From positions 34,566,146 through 34,630,145 of the forward strand of contig CM025855.1 in assembly GCA_003952965.2 (NCBI GenBank): 64,000 bases of DNA, given 5' to 3'. Origin of the DNA: Morella rubra (taxonomy: Eukaryota > Streptophyta > Magnoliopsida > Fagales > Myricaceae). Positions 49,301-61,979 of this stretch are shown here, one piece after another. Position 1 is the first letter of the stretch. Each line of letters opens with the position of its first letter. The notes under the pieces are model-generated. The model was given only the letters and a program-made list of their open reading frames with translations. It was not told where the DNA came from and did not search any database. Position numbers and translations under genes: made by a program.

Positions 49301-51222
49301 CAAGGCTTTCATTCCTGTCATGCGTTCAATGTGGCCAGGCATCAATGGAAGTGCTGGCTGTTCTACATTGATAGTGTCCAATATGCGAAAGCGTGCAGTC
49401 CAAGCATCACGTTTCATGCTGCAGATGATGCAGGCTCCATTATACGAAAAGGAAACTGCAAAAGATAATGAAGAAGGGAATAAGGAACTACCAGAAGTTC
49501 TGAATGGTTCTCTAGGACCTCCACTTGAGTGCGGTGAAGAGGGGCTTGCAATATGTATTGCTGTTGAGGTAATTGTTTGCATCTGTTAGATACAGTCTCT
49601 CCAAGCTTATTGTTTGACCTAGGTTATAGTTGGGTATGGATGGAGTTCATTGTTTTAGAGTATCTTATAGTCACTGATCCAATCATCCAAGTTAAATCAA
49701 TCTTCTAAATCAGATGATGATTTGGGAGTTCCTCTCTTTTTTTGTGGCTGATGTGTTGTTTGGGATCAGGATATAATAGGAACAAGAATTGCTATTCTTT
49801 GTTTGAATGTTGAAGAGCTATAAAATATTATGCAAATCATTATCTATATCTAGTGGTTAATAAAATTGATAAATCTATTTTTAAATGTACCAGTATAAAA
49901 TGACTCATGGGCATCAAGAATAGATGACAAGCATTTATGGCAATTGGTTGCTGAAATTCCCAGCATCAAGCTGGGAGTACTAAATTGATGACTTGAACCT
50001 AATGCAATTATAATAACCACTAGGAACCTATTGAAAAAGTAGCAGATTCTGCAGAGCCAAAACTGTGTACCCACGTTTTGGTAGAGATGGATTAGTATAT
50101 TTGTTGATACACATAAATTCATAGGAACGAATTTTGAAGAAAACACTTCAATTGATTCTCACAGGCTTCAAACTTATAGATTTTTCTTTTTATGCTTTGT
50201 TGAGGTGGCAAGCTCCCATGCGAAGAAGACAGCCGCTGAGAGGACATATGTTTCAGCACTATGTAGGATACTTGTCATGCTCCATTTTCGGTTGACAGAA
50301 CAGGGGGCAATAAAGTTAATGAGGTGTCTCCTAAATCTTGTGGCGGAATCTGTCTTGGCAGAGAAGGATCTTCTGAAGGAACTGAAGCGAATGGCTGAAC
50401 ATCTTAAGGCTGTAGATAGACAACCAGAGCAGAAACTGTTGCCTGATCAAGCTAATACCATTTTAGGTAAAAACCTTTCTTTTTTGGGAGAAGAGCCGGG
50501 GAAGGACAGTTCTTTTTTGACATTCTGCTCTGCATGGGGTAGCATTGCTCCAAAAGTTTCGAGTAATATCGTAGAAGAGTGAACTTGAATTGATATAAAT
50601 TCTTACTCGTTTCAGTTTGATAAAGCTTACAGATGGCAATGATCACCATCTGAACTCCCGCTTGTTTCGTATAATATGTGGTATTATGCTATTTACAAGA
50701 TTAACCTGAAAGTGTTAGGGTGTAAAATTAAGTTACTCATCACTCACTCAATAGTGCATGTAGCTTAAAGTTTAATGTGCTAGCTGTAGTTTCAATGACA
50801 AAGACACATGTTGGAGCATAATCAATATTGGTATCTTTTTATGGTTGACATCGGTGTGATTCTTTGTCTCCCTTTCTGTGACAGGGAGGTTAGATTTAGA
50901 CTTTAACCTGGACATTGATGGTTCTGTTGGCATGCCACAAACACCAGCCCCGCGCTCTACCAGAGCACCCCGTTCCAGGAGGCGGGTAAGGGTTGAAGAA
51001 GCATCTTCTGATGAAGAAGTTTCACCCGATTCTATGGTTCCTACTGTTGCTGGCACAATAGGCACACGCTCACAGAGGGCAAGTAAAACTGCAGCCCTGA
51101 GCAAGATGACTGCCAGCACATCCATCATGATTGGTGAAGATGATGATGGAGAAGAAGGCTCTGAGGTAACATCCGAAGAAGATTCCGATGAATCTGATCA
51201 ATATTCTGAATGCCTGGGTTGA
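43332..51222 (+). CDS. CAPG: Condensin complex subunit 3 (CAP-G)
   Basis: CAP-G is the HEAT-repeat subunit of condensin I and binds DNA with the kleisin CAP-H during chromosome condensation. I place 12 exons: 43332-43703, 44456-44659, 45370-45515, 45815-46083, 46394-46491, 47321-47468, 47547-47986, 48531-49045, 49130-49190, 49290-49568, 50205-50466 and 50885-51222. Phases join cleanly and give 1043 residues, close to the Arabidopsis protein. The N-terminal half is HEAT-like (for example DKVPLIRTFAVRALSRF and ESVRKAAYCVLANKF). The middle (from about 500) carries the Cnd3 C-terminal domain with HLDVQRIAVRCLGLFGLLE and the motif HGPPAVSVVACKALIDLG. The tail is basic then acidic (EEDSDESDQYSECLG). 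The start MAEETEEEKQ was chosen by likeness to other plant CAP-G proteins, though the frame is open upstream. Intron 9 has a GC donor. The last exon lies in the duplicated segment. Confidence 0.94.
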
Positions 51223-52797
51223 TATTTCGGGTCCCCTCTCCCACTGCCATGAATTCTTCCCCAACGATGATGTATGTAGTTGTATGATTTGTTATTTAGG
51301 CTGTTGTTGTTGTACAGAGGATGCCTAAGAGTTGCAGGATATGGAAGTGTGCCTGGAGTTAGGTTTGGCATGCTACCTCAGGAAATTCCACAAAAAAAAA
51401 AATTAATCTTTTGCCGATTTGCATGCTAATTCATCAGCAGAATATTGCCTTTGCCTTTTTTCTTGGGGTGTTTCTGTGGTAATGAAGCTGGGGCTCAAGA
51501 TCTTTCCATATGTTAATGAATGGTGAGGTTGATTGATTGTCTCTGGAGGGAACTGTGGCTTTTTATTGATGTACAATGACTGATAGCATTGTAAATTCAA
51601 ACAGATAGGAGTGAGAGTGATGAACCAGCATTATTTTCTAGTCAGCCGCGCACAAAGATCATTGCTTTCGCTTTCTCTCATGGTTCTCCTAGTTACATGG
51701 CTGGATTCTGGAAATAAAGTACCTGAGGGTTTCCACCTCAGTGTCGACAAGTTTGATCCTCAAAGCAAAACCCTCAGCAATGGACTCACAGTTTTGTGGC
51801 AAAACTGTGATTTGTTATATGAATCACATATTAATTAAAGGAGTCCATTTGGCTTGTTTGATTAGTGTTCTCGTCAGACCTCTTTCTCTTGGGTGAATAG
51901 ACGTTCAAAAGAGCTTTTGGAACAGAACCCTTCCCGATACAATAGAATTGTGTCAAGCTCGTTAAAGACTTTTGGTTCAGTATAATAGCAAAGTAGAGCT
52001 AAGGAAAAGGCCTTGGCGTCTAGGGCACTGCACTCCAAATATGTTTAAGTAACCAGAAAATGTGGCTTGAAGAGTTGTTAATCTTGCCAATCAACCTTTC
52101 TTCCTTCTGCTAAACAATTTATTGGCCTATTTGTACGATTATTCCTTACATTACTTGAATGTTTGAAACAAAAGTCCGTGTATCTCCTGATTTCTCTTAG
52201 AATATTGACAGTTTATTTTCCATCTCGGTTTTCATTACTCGACAAGATTTTCCGTTCCAAGCTTCATAAAACACCTGTGATAAGTTTAGCATCCTTAACC
52301 TCAATTTTAGCACAACATAAAATAGGTCTATTAGAGGACAAACGCACAACGTAAATAGGTCTAATAAGAGGACAAACACGCAACAAATAGGCAGCCAAGC
52401 TTCCAGAATTTGGTAAAGAACTATAGGTTGGAATATGTTTCTCCTTTAATTTTTTTGGGTCCTATTCGAAGGTTGAATTATCATTGGTCTCCATGAAATA
52501 ATGTCGCCCCGACAAGCGAAGTCTCAAGCTTTTGGATAGCAAGCAAGCGCACACGCGTGGTGGGATGTGCTCCCTCAGAGTTCTTCTGCACACGAAATTT
52601 CGTTGTAAGCCCAGTGAATGGACCAAGTTGCAGACAAGATCACTTTCAAAGCTCTCCATGTGAGTCCAACCTCGTCGGAGTGGAAAGCTACATCAGTAAA
52701 AGACGGACCCAAAAGAGAAAAGAAGAAAGAAAAGGACCAAACTAACCACGCCTGTAATGCAAAATCAATTGGGTTTTGGAAGCTGCTGATCTAAAGT
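50908..52797. repeat. 1.89-kb duplicated segment, copy 1
   Basis: Starts inside CAP-G exon 12 (ctggacattgatgg) and runs through the stop codon, 3' UTR and downstream flank. It matches 53028-54917 at a constant offset of 2120 with no difference seen. Beyond the CAP-G exon it contains no recognised gene; the 75-codon frame at 51611-51838 has a hydrophobic start but no known relatives. Confidence 0.9.
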
Positions 52798-53027
52798 CAC
52801 CTTGGACAGTTAGGTCTCTATGGCAAATAATCACCAGTCAGTCTACTCTATATTTCGTACTCAAATACAACCCGGTGCGTTACATAGATTAAAGACCCTG
52901 AAACTATAAGACGCTGGAAAGGGCGAAGTTACTAGGACAACTCATCAGACTAGAATGATCTGTAGAAGTTCGACCAGCTGCTGTAGTTTCAATGACTGTG
53001 GCAAGTTGCAACTAGTGAGTGGGATAG
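52798..53027. other. Patchwork spacer between the two duplicated segments
   Basis: This 230-bp spacer shares broken matches with sequence after copy 2: 'cagttaggtctctat' (also about 54946), 'gctggaaaggcgaag'-like (about 55014) and 'tgtggcaagttgcaactagt' (also about 55096). It also holds 'ctgtagtttcaatgac' at 52981, identical to CAP-G intron 11 at 50784. The pieces are separated by unrelated bases and small indels, the same look as the 10-29 kb stretch. It is probably an error-rich join. Confidence 0.6.
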
Positions 53028-53342
53028 CTGGACATTGATGGTTCTGTTGGCATGCCACAAACACCAGCCCCGCGCTCTACCAGAGCACCCCGTTCCAGGA
53101 GGCGGGTAAGGGTTGAAGAAGCATCTTCTGATGAAGAAGTTTCACCCGATTCTATGGTTCCTACTGTTGCTGGCACAATAGGCACACGCTCACAGAGGGC
53201 AAGTAAAACTGCAGCCCTGAGCAAGATGACTGCCAGCACATCCATCATGATTGGTGAAGATGATGATGGAGAAGAAGGCTCTGAGGTAACATCCGAAGAA
53301 GATTCCGATGAATCTGATCAATATTCTGAATGCCTGGGTTGA
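53028..53342 (+). pseudogene. CAP-G exon 12 fragment (second copy)
   Basis: It repeats the last 105 or so codons and the stop of CAP-G, from the codons for DIDGSVGMPQ to the end YSECLG. It has no acceptor site, promoter or upstream exons, so it cannot encode CAP-G by itself. If the duplication is an assembly error this fragment does not exist in the genome. Confidence 0.8.
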
Positions 53343-54917
53343 TATTTCGGGTCCCCTCTCCCACTGCCATGAATTCTTCCCCAACGATGATGTATGTAGT
53401 TGTATGATTTGTTATTTAGGCTGTTGTTGTTGTACAGAGGATGCCTAAGAGTTGCAGGATATGGAAGTGTGCCTGGAGTTAGGTTTGGCATGCTACCTCA
53501 GGAAATTCCACAAAAAAAAAAATTAATCTTTTGCCGATTTGCATGCTAATTCATCAGCAGAATATTGCCTTTGCCTTTTTTCTTGGGGTGTTTCTGTGGT
53601 AATGAAGCTGGGGCTCAAGATCTTTCCATATGTTAATGAATGGTGAGGTTGATTGATTGTCTCTGGAGGGAACTGTGGCTTTTTATTGATGTACAATGAC
53701 TGATAGCATTGTAAATTCAAACAGATAGGAGTGAGAGTGATGAACCAGCATTATTTTCTAGTCAGCCGCGCACAAAGATCATTGCTTTCGCTTTCTCTCA
53801 TGGTTCTCCTAGTTACATGGCTGGATTCTGGAAATAAAGTACCTGAGGGTTTCCACCTCAGTGTCGACAAGTTTGATCCTCAAAGCAAAACCCTCAGCAA
53901 TGGACTCACAGTTTTGTGGCAAAACTGTGATTTGTTATATGAATCACATATTAATTAAAGGAGTCCATTTGGCTTGTTTGATTAGTGTTCTCGTCAGACC
54001 TCTTTCTCTTGGGTGAATAGACGTTCAAAAGAGCTTTTGGAACAGAACCCTTCCCGATACAATAGAATTGTGTCAAGCTCGTTAAAGACTTTTGGTTCAG
54101 TATAATAGCAAAGTAGAGCTAAGGAAAAGGCCTTGGCGTCTAGGGCACTGCACTCCAAATATGTTTAAGTAACCAGAAAATGTGGCTTGAAGAGTTGTTA
54201 ATCTTGCCAATCAACCTTTCTTCCTTCTGCTAAACAATTTATTGGCCTATTTGTACGATTATTCCTTACATTACTTGAATGTTTGAAACAAAAGTCCGTG
54301 TATCTCCTGATTTCTCTTAGAATATTGACAGTTTATTTTCCATCTCGGTTTTCATTACTCGACAAGATTTTCCGTTCCAAGCTTCATAAAACACCTGTGA
54401 TAAGTTTAGCATCCTTAACCTCAATTTTAGCACAACATAAAATAGGTCTATTAGAGGACAAACGCACAACGTAAATAGGTCTAATAAGAGGACAAACACG
54501 CAACAAATAGGCAGCCAAGCTTCCAGAATTTGGTAAAGAACTATAGGTTGGAATATGTTTCTCCTTTAATTTTTTTGGGTCCTATTCGAAGGTTGAATTA
54601 TCATTGGTCTCCATGAAATAATGTCGCCCCGACAAGCGAAGTCTCAAGCTTTTGGATAGCAAGCAAGCGCACACGCGTGGTGGGATGTGCTCCCTCAGAG
54701 TTCTTCTGCACACGAAATTTCGTTGTAAGCCCAGTGAATGGACCAAGTTGCAGACAAGATCACTTTCAAAGCTCTCCATGTGAGTCCAACCTCGTCGGAG
54801 TGGAAAGCTACATCAGTAAAAGACGGACCCAAAAGAGAAAAGAAGAAAGAAAAGGACCAAACTAACCACGCCTGTAATGCAAAATCAATTGGGTTTTGGA
54901 AGCTGCTGATCTAAAGC
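53028..54917. repeat. 1.89-kb duplicated segment, copy 2
   Basis: Copy of 50908-52797. It begins in the middle of CAP-G exon 12 without the upstream splice site and is followed by the ordinary downstream flank. Complete identity over 1.89 kb means either a very recent duplication or an assembly duplicate; the spacer favours the latter. Confidence 0.9.
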
Positions 54918-57181
54918 CACGAGGTCACCAAGTAAGGTTGGATTGCAGTTAGGTCTCTATAGGGACCTCTCCCTCAACCCCGTCCATGCAAAGACAAGAG
55001 GAAAATTAGGTGTGCTGGAAAGGCGAAGAGGACAAGATGATTATAATTAAATTCTGAGAAGTCGTGAAAGTAATCAAAATCCATCATCTATGCCTCTGTG
55101 GCAAGTTGCAACTAGTAGTGGGATGCGGATGTTTGGCCTCCCTTGGTTGCAGATTTCTGAATGGTCACCACTCAAATGGACGACCCTCTTTCCAAGTTCC
55201 AGATGACATATATTGTACGGTGCATGAGAATAGTGGACGGACTGGGACATAGTCACTCACATATACTTTTTAAAATTAAAGACCCGGAAAAGGTTAAGTG
55301 AGAGAAAGATTTGCCGCACGATCTCGTGAGTTCTATGTCTCGTCTATAACTTCCGTTGCCCGTGACGCATACGTATCCGCCAGGCGCCAACTATCCGATC
55401 GAGTCGTTGCTTGAGGGCATGTTTTTGTGGAGTCGAGTTTTACATTTAGGCCTATATATCTGCAGGATTTGTCGAGTAGTACTATAGAAATGCCTTACGC
55501 GAAGTTAAAGAGACTAAACACGACATTCCTGATCTAATATGTCACGAGTACTTTGGTTAACCACCTTTAAAAATGTGCAATCTGACTTGGGATTTAAAGC
55601 AGTTTGCTTTACCATTTCTACACGTATCTGATTCCCCTTTTCCTATTTTCTGATGTATCTGACTTGGATATGTACCTTTTTTGGTGCAGTGCACAAATCT
55701 TGATGAATATTCGGCAGCAGAGCCGCTACTTCCAATAGGTTTTTTTTTTTTTTTTCTCAGCTTCCAATAGGTTTTTGGATATGGTGCTGATGAACATACT
55801 GCATATACGAAGAACTGCTGCGCGCTGGGCGCACTGGCCACGCTGGCACTACTTCCAACGTGTTTCGGGATGTGGTGATGGAGAGCAGCATATCACATTA
55901 ACGACTGCCGCGCGCTGGCCGCTGGCAGTGGCCGCACTGGCCTTGTTGTGTGCGGGATCAAGTTCAAACATTTCTTGACAAGGGAGGAAAAAAATAAGGA
56001 TAATATATTCGGGAAACTTCGGTAGATGTTGGAGGTTATATTCAGGAAAGATCAGCCTGTAGAGATCCTCGTATGGAGGCACGATCAGATACGAGAAAGC
56101 ACATTGTAAAGGTTGTTTCTGTGTGCAAGAGGGATGATATAATGCTTATCGGGTACACCAATGACATTGATGAAGCCGTTAATACAAATTTTTAAGTTCA
56201 GATTTCTTGACGCCTGCATGCTTATCCCTCCACAACGAAGAAGATAAGGATATATACGAGCCGTTACCCATGATTTCCTTGCACTTCACAGTGACTGGGG
56301 TTCTGACACTTTTATTTACTTTTGAATTAAGCTGAAGAGTGCATGGAAATTTGCGCTCAAGCATGCACATGCTTTTTTGTAATGAATGAATTGCATTCCC
56401 GTCTAGGGTGGAAGCTTCAGTGCTTAATATTACCAGAACTCGGTATAAAATAATGATATAATTAGCTCAATCACATTCCGGGAGCGGCGAGTGCTAGATG
56501 AAAATGCAGGGGCAGATTGTGAGGCAGTAAGGATCCCAAAGCATCGTCAACGATAATATAATATATTCAATATGTCAATCTTAATTGGTTAGCACGGGTC
56601 AATTCGCATTAATCAGTCCTCAAAGTCTGAAACATCATCCAGCCGACAAGTGATCGACCGACCTTGTGTGACGAATATTTCCTCAATCATAAAATAAGAT
56701 ATTTCCCACCAATATGATGGCTACTACGTGAAGTCGGTGGTGGTGGGGGAAATTAATCACATCTTAAAAGAGGGCCCAAGATTGACTAATTCGTCGGCCT
56801 ATACCATGCATGCATTATAGGCTATATATAGAGTCGAGAAATTCCAGATGTAAATAAACAAAAGGGCAGCTAATGAATTGTCTTGAATTCCTCCTTGGGT
56901 GGGTGGGATGGAAATGTGCATTTTCTATAGGAGGCCTGATCCCCACCATTTCGTTGTATTATTTTCAGAAATAAAAATAATATGGCTTAATTAATTATAC
57001 TTTTCTTTAAGTTGTCATCATTGATTAGCCTTTGAGCGACAAATGAGGACGTTTAACAAGTAAAACGGCGTCGAAAGGAGTGCAAAATTAAGCATTAGAT
57101 TGCTGATATTGCTCTTAAGATTACTACAGAATATGCAATTAATTGGCCGATCGGTCGCTGCCACTTGCTTTCCTTCACCCC
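54918..57181. other. Intergenic; no gene recognised
   Basis: No gene is supportable. A short direct repeat 'cttccaataggttttt' surrounds a poly-T run near 55728-55775, and 'gcgcgctgg' words repeat at 55820-55935. Confidence 0.5.
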
Positions 57182-57397
57182 TTAACGTTGGTAATGGTCC
57201 CCTGGCCTGATCCCGTTTCCGGTCAGCTTCTCAGGTGGCCAGGTACACTGTGCTCCCGCAATCTGCTGGGTTTGAGGATTTGTCAATGCGTCTTTTTCTA
57301 CGGCTGTTAGGTACGTATAATGAGATCGCTTGGAATCAAACAAAAGAAAAACGATTGATACCATAAGCCCAAGATTCACACCATGTGGTGGACCCAT
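57182..57397 (-). CDS. Unrecognised small protein, 71 aa
   Basis: The frame starts MGPPHGVNLGLM, has a hydrophobic stretch (VSIVFLLF, about 13-20) that could be part of a signal peptide or membrane anchor, then a polar part with one cysteine and the proline-rich end CTWPPEKLTGNGIRPGDHYQ. The composition is more protein-like than nearby frames. I do not recognise a family. An acceptor-like 'cctaacag' falls inside it, so it may instead be the last exon of a gene. Evidence for translation is only the frame. Confidence 0.25.
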   Translation of the reverse strand: MGPPHGVNLGLMVSIVFLLFDSKRSHYTYLTAVEKDALTNPQTQQIAGAQCTWPPEKLTGNGIRPGDHYQR

Positions 57398-59654
57398 GCA
57401 TGTGAGCTCAATGTGTTGACTTTTTGGGGCTCATTTTTCAAGTCTTCCTTGTTTTTCTTCTTAACTTCAATTAAGAAAAGACAATTTTTGTACTCTTTTT
57501 GAGTTTTAACTATATATATGAAACCAGCCATGTTAGCATCGAAGGACTTTTGCTTTGGCCCATTCGAAAAATCCAATTCCTAAGAACTCATGTAGGGAGC
57601 TTATGCATGCTTAGAAAAATAAAACATCATGTATTAATTTTTCCTCGTACTTTTCTGGATACCAAAACTCCACAACTCTTCCTACACATGATGACCAGGA
57701 GTTATCATCTGAAAATGCTCTTCAGAAATTCTTCATAAAGCAAAGCTGATGACTTTGAGGTATCAGTACTACCAAATAGAGCAGGTAGCAGATCAGCAAT
57801 TATAAACGTAGAAGCAGCATGTGTTTGACCACCGAATCGAATATCTATCGTGTGAAAAATGTGAAGTAGGATTACCCCATTGACCAACTCACCTTCAAGA
57901 ATTGGCAATGGGAACTAGCAGGACTTAGCAGTTGGGCAAATGGCTGCCTGTGGTCAAAATGGGGGGAACTTGACAATTCTTTTTATTTCGTGTACATATG
58001 TCATATAGCTAGTAATCAGGCAAAGCTAGCTAATTGAAAACTTATAGCTTGAACTGTCCCGTCAAATTAGTTGAACAATAATTAGAATTTTGATAGATGT
58101 CAACATTTCGCACGTAATAACCTTTTTTGATATACAATCCTAAAAAGAAAAAGATACAACAAACAAACAGATCTTTCACTCAATATTCTATTTGTTGATT
58201 ATCAATAATTATCAATAGTTATGAAGTATGCCTTGAATCGCACCCTAAGTGCTCTTCTTTCTCAGAACTTGGTCCAACTTTGTCTCTTTGCCAGCACCGA
58301 GAGACAAAAAACCAACACCTGGTGACCATTCGATCAGCCGAAACAAGGAACAAATGATAGCTTTGTTGGGTTTCGTTCGTCATGCAGGAAATTGCGGCAT
58401 GACACGCATTTGAAGCACTGCGAGAAAAAAGCAAGATTGTGGACATGGGGTCTGAAACTTTTGTATTAGAGGCCATTTAACAAGTGCCACCCTTTAGTGC
58501 GTTGTGGAAAGGAGGGCTGCTTACGAGAGAAATATGGAGAGAGGTTGGCATTGGATTTAAGGTGGATTCCATCCAGAGTTTTCAAATATAATTCATTAAA
58601 AAAAATTACATTTTGCATCTCTCTCTCTCTCTCACTTATTTTTACTCATTTTACAATGCGACCATCAAAATTTAATCTATGCTTATTTCCTAACCCACAA
58701 AAAGGTGCTTTGGTCAATTTAGTGTCCAAAAATAGCGTGCGGGGAATCACGTGTGAGATAGAAGGTCAAATGATAGACGCCACATGGCTCTTGAATTATT
58801 AGCATCTGGGTGTTAATCATTTTGGGCTAAAACAAAAATAAAAATAAAAAATTCAGAAGATGTCAGATTGTGTAATGGGCTCGGTCATTTGTGAGTCGGT
58901 CGATGTTACAAGCAGAACTTCGTAGGAACATCATAAATTCCCATTCAATTCCACGTTGTATAAAATCCCCAGTGAATCCATTGAAAATTTGAATTAACAG
59001 CCTTAAATTTCGGCGTACCACGTTTTCGGTTCCCTATTTTAAAGTCAGAGTTGCATAGTTTATATTTTTAAGTTCGACCATTTTTTTTCGTTTTTTTTGA
59101 GCTGCACCACAATTGAAAAGATGAACGGCCATTACGGGATAAGGACTGACCACGCCCGAAGTAATAGAAATTAAGGAGGAGTGTCAAGATACGATTCTCT
59201 TAATTAATTTTTTTTTTGCCTCCTCGGTGGAAAACCAGTTGTAATAGCCTTTACGGTAAATGTTGACAACCACAAAAATAAAATAAAAAGAAAAAGTCAC
59301 GCGACGCGTCAGCACCACGTAGCCTTGGGGTGCATGCAAAGCGGCATTACCCTTGAAAATGGTCCCATGAAGGGCATTCCCGTCATTCTCTGTAGTTCTT
59401 GCCATTATTAAAGGGGAAGTTCAGATGTCCCTTTTCTCTCATTATATCCACTAACAACAGAAACAGAAGGTCAGGCCCATCCATCGCTTGTTTTTCTTGT
59501 GATCATTATAGCTAACTGGGGACTAGCAAGTTGCAATCCCCACGCCAGTCTTCTTTTTAAGAGGACCTTGTCCTCTCCCTCCGAAGAACTCTCTATTCCC
59601 TTTTGCTTTCAATTAAAAACGAATAAACTCAAAACAAAAAGAACAGGAGAAAAG
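57398..59654. other. Intergenic and Nudix gene upstream region
   Basis: No further gene is recognised. A CT microsatellite lies at about 58616-58634. The 100 bases before 59655 form the A-rich leader of the Nudix gene; a firm TATA box was not identified. Confidence 0.45.
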
Positions 59655-61979
59655 ATGGTGACTTTGGTCTCTCAAGAAAATGTGGTTGCTTTGGTATCTC
59701 GCACCGGAAGGGATTTGCAGAGATACAGCAAGGGTCGTCGCCTAGTTGTGGGGTTCGTCTTTCTCTCTCTCTCCCCTCCTCTCCCTCTCTCATATAAGAA
59801 AATGGTATCCGGTAATTTTGTCCTCTTTCTAGTTTCTTTCTTTGTCGCAACATGAAGTGGAGCAATATTACGCTGGCCTTTGTTCGTCTTTTAGATTATG
59901 TTATTGGGTTAGTCCCGCTGGAAAGTTAATATACGCTTTGAATCGTGGGATTCTCTTGTTCTTTCTTTTATTTTCTTTGGTTCCTTTGGGATTCTCATTG
60001 CAATGAACGTAGTTCATTAGCTCTAATGTTAAAAAGCAACGATCCTGAGATTCCGCGTGATTCCTTTCTTTACGTGATTCCATCCTCTACTCTCGTTTTG
60101 TTCGATATCTTAGTGAAGAGAATGATATATTAAAATGTTGATTATAATGCTAGATTTTAACAATTTTTCTATGTCTCATTTCACTGGTTGGGTTTGGTCC
60201 TAAATGGCTGAACTTCTACTTGGTCTGGTCTAGTCGTGTCCTATATTATACTGTCAAATTGAAAAAGATAGAAATTTGATGTGTTTCTAAGCCTTCTATA
60301 ACAGACAACAGAGTCATTTCATTTCGTGGAATGTGTCTAAGCCTATGTAGCGGATCACAGAGTCATTTCCTTTCATGGGAAGTGCCTTGCTTCCTACAAA
60401 AAAAAAAATACCCCATTTTCCCAAACAGAGTAGGTCCATACATCACAGATGACGGATCAGAAGTTAATTGGAGGCATGATACAGAAACGTAATCTCCTTG
60501 GGGGGTTAGGAGCCGACATTTACCAGTCTTGGCTGGTGCTCTTCATCTGTTGACTTTAGCCATGTGAAATTTTCTTCGTTTTCTTTAGTAACAAATTTAA
60601 TGGTACATTATAATAGTTGTAGCCGATTCTGCATCGTTAATATTGGAGCTGTGCTGTGTCAAAGAATCTATGTTCTTGATCGCGAAAACTGACCATACTC
60701 TACTCTATCATGTAGATGTATACCGTACAGATATAAGACCACAAAGCAAACTTCGTTGGAAGCCGTGAGAGAATTGGAAGTTCTTCTCATCAGTTCACAG
60801 AAAGGCAATGCGATGTTGTTCCCAAAGGTAGCAAATGATTGTTTTCTACTCAACATATTATCCAATATCATAGAGATGTGCTCAGTTCGACTTTCAATTC
60901 TAAGTAACATTATATGCCAATGTTTCTGATCTCTCACATAGATAAATCCCCCGAATGTGATTACCAGGGAGGCTGGGAACTAGACGAATCCAAAACAGAG
61001 GCAGCTTCACGGGAGACCCTCGAGGAAGCAGGGGTACAAGGCATTATTGAGGTTAGCGCGGTTCTCTGTAGTTTCTACTCGTGCCAAAAAAATTTTATTG
61101 CCTCAACTGAACTTCAATCTTTAGTATGTTTGTTTGACTTCATGCCTAGCAGAAGTGGTGGAGAAGACCCGCAGGCCACACGTATATGAGTCATGATTTT
61201 GCTTTAAATAAAATGAAAGACAAGAAATAAAGCAAAACTATTCCCTTGGATACCAAGAGTAGCAGACAGACCATCACTAAAGAGTTTGCTTTTATAACAT
61301 GAAAAAATGATGAATGACTTATTTTTTGAAATGTCTCCTATTGAAACCACGTCTGTTTCTGAAAATAAAATGCCTTCCCGGCTTTGCTACCATAATAAAA
61401 GCGAGCATCTCTCGCAGACGGGATTGATAACTACAATAAGTAGCATTATTTTTCTTTTAAGAAATTTATCTCAAGGAACCATTTCTATTTTTCTTCGTTA
61501 ATCAGTAGGTGTGGAACTCATTTGAAACTATCAATGATCCTTGCCTATTTAATTAGGCAATGTTTTGACATATGGAAGATCTTATTGCAGGGTGAATTGG
61601 GTCAATGGAATTTCAAGAGCAAGACCCGCGATACTGACTATGAAGGATACATGTTCCCTTTGCATGTTCAACAGCAGTTAGATTCCTGGCCAGAGAAGCA
61701 CCTCCGACGAAGAATATGGGTATGCAAAAAGAGTGCTTTCAAACGTGAATGCTCTGCTAAATATTAAATTTATTAAACTGTATTTTAAGGGATTGCTGAT
61801 GTTTGTATGTTGGTGATCTGGTATAGATGAGCGTGCAAGAAGCAAGAGAAGTCTGTCAACATGTGTGGATGAAGGAGGCCCTAGACGAATTTGTAAGTAG
61901 ACTGACATCTGAGCAACATGCTGACAAAGAACAAGTAGGACCGTGTTCGGTAAGCTACAAGGGCAAATCTGCCTTGTAG
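59655..61979 (+). CDS. Nudix hydrolase, NUDT4/NUDT21 type
   Basis: Nudix hydrolases cleave nucleoside diphosphates linked to another moiety; plant NUDT4/21 relatives are grouped with diphosphoinositol polyphosphate phosphatases. Five exons fit: 59655-59752, 60716-60827, 60968-61051, 61591-61719 and 61827-61979, giving 191 residues with matching phases. The start region reads VALVSRTGRDLQRYSKGRRL and continues GCIPYRY, as in NUDT4/21. The Nudix box occupies residues 71-93 (G71, E77, R85, E86, E89, E90, G92), with T87 at the usual hydrophobic position; close relatives have a serine there. Exon 4 holds LGQWNFKSK, EGYMFPLHV and WPEKHLRRRIW, and exon 5 begins MSVQEAREVCQHVWMKEAL. The C-terminal tail is short. 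The first intron is about 960 bp. The protein is predicted cytosolic, with no obvious transit peptide. No damage is visible. Confidence 0.93.

Noticed and set aside
51611-51838. 75-codon frame with hydrophobic start, repeated at 53731-53958
   Set aside because: Downstream flank of CAP-G; no family likeness, and present twice only because the segment is duplicated.
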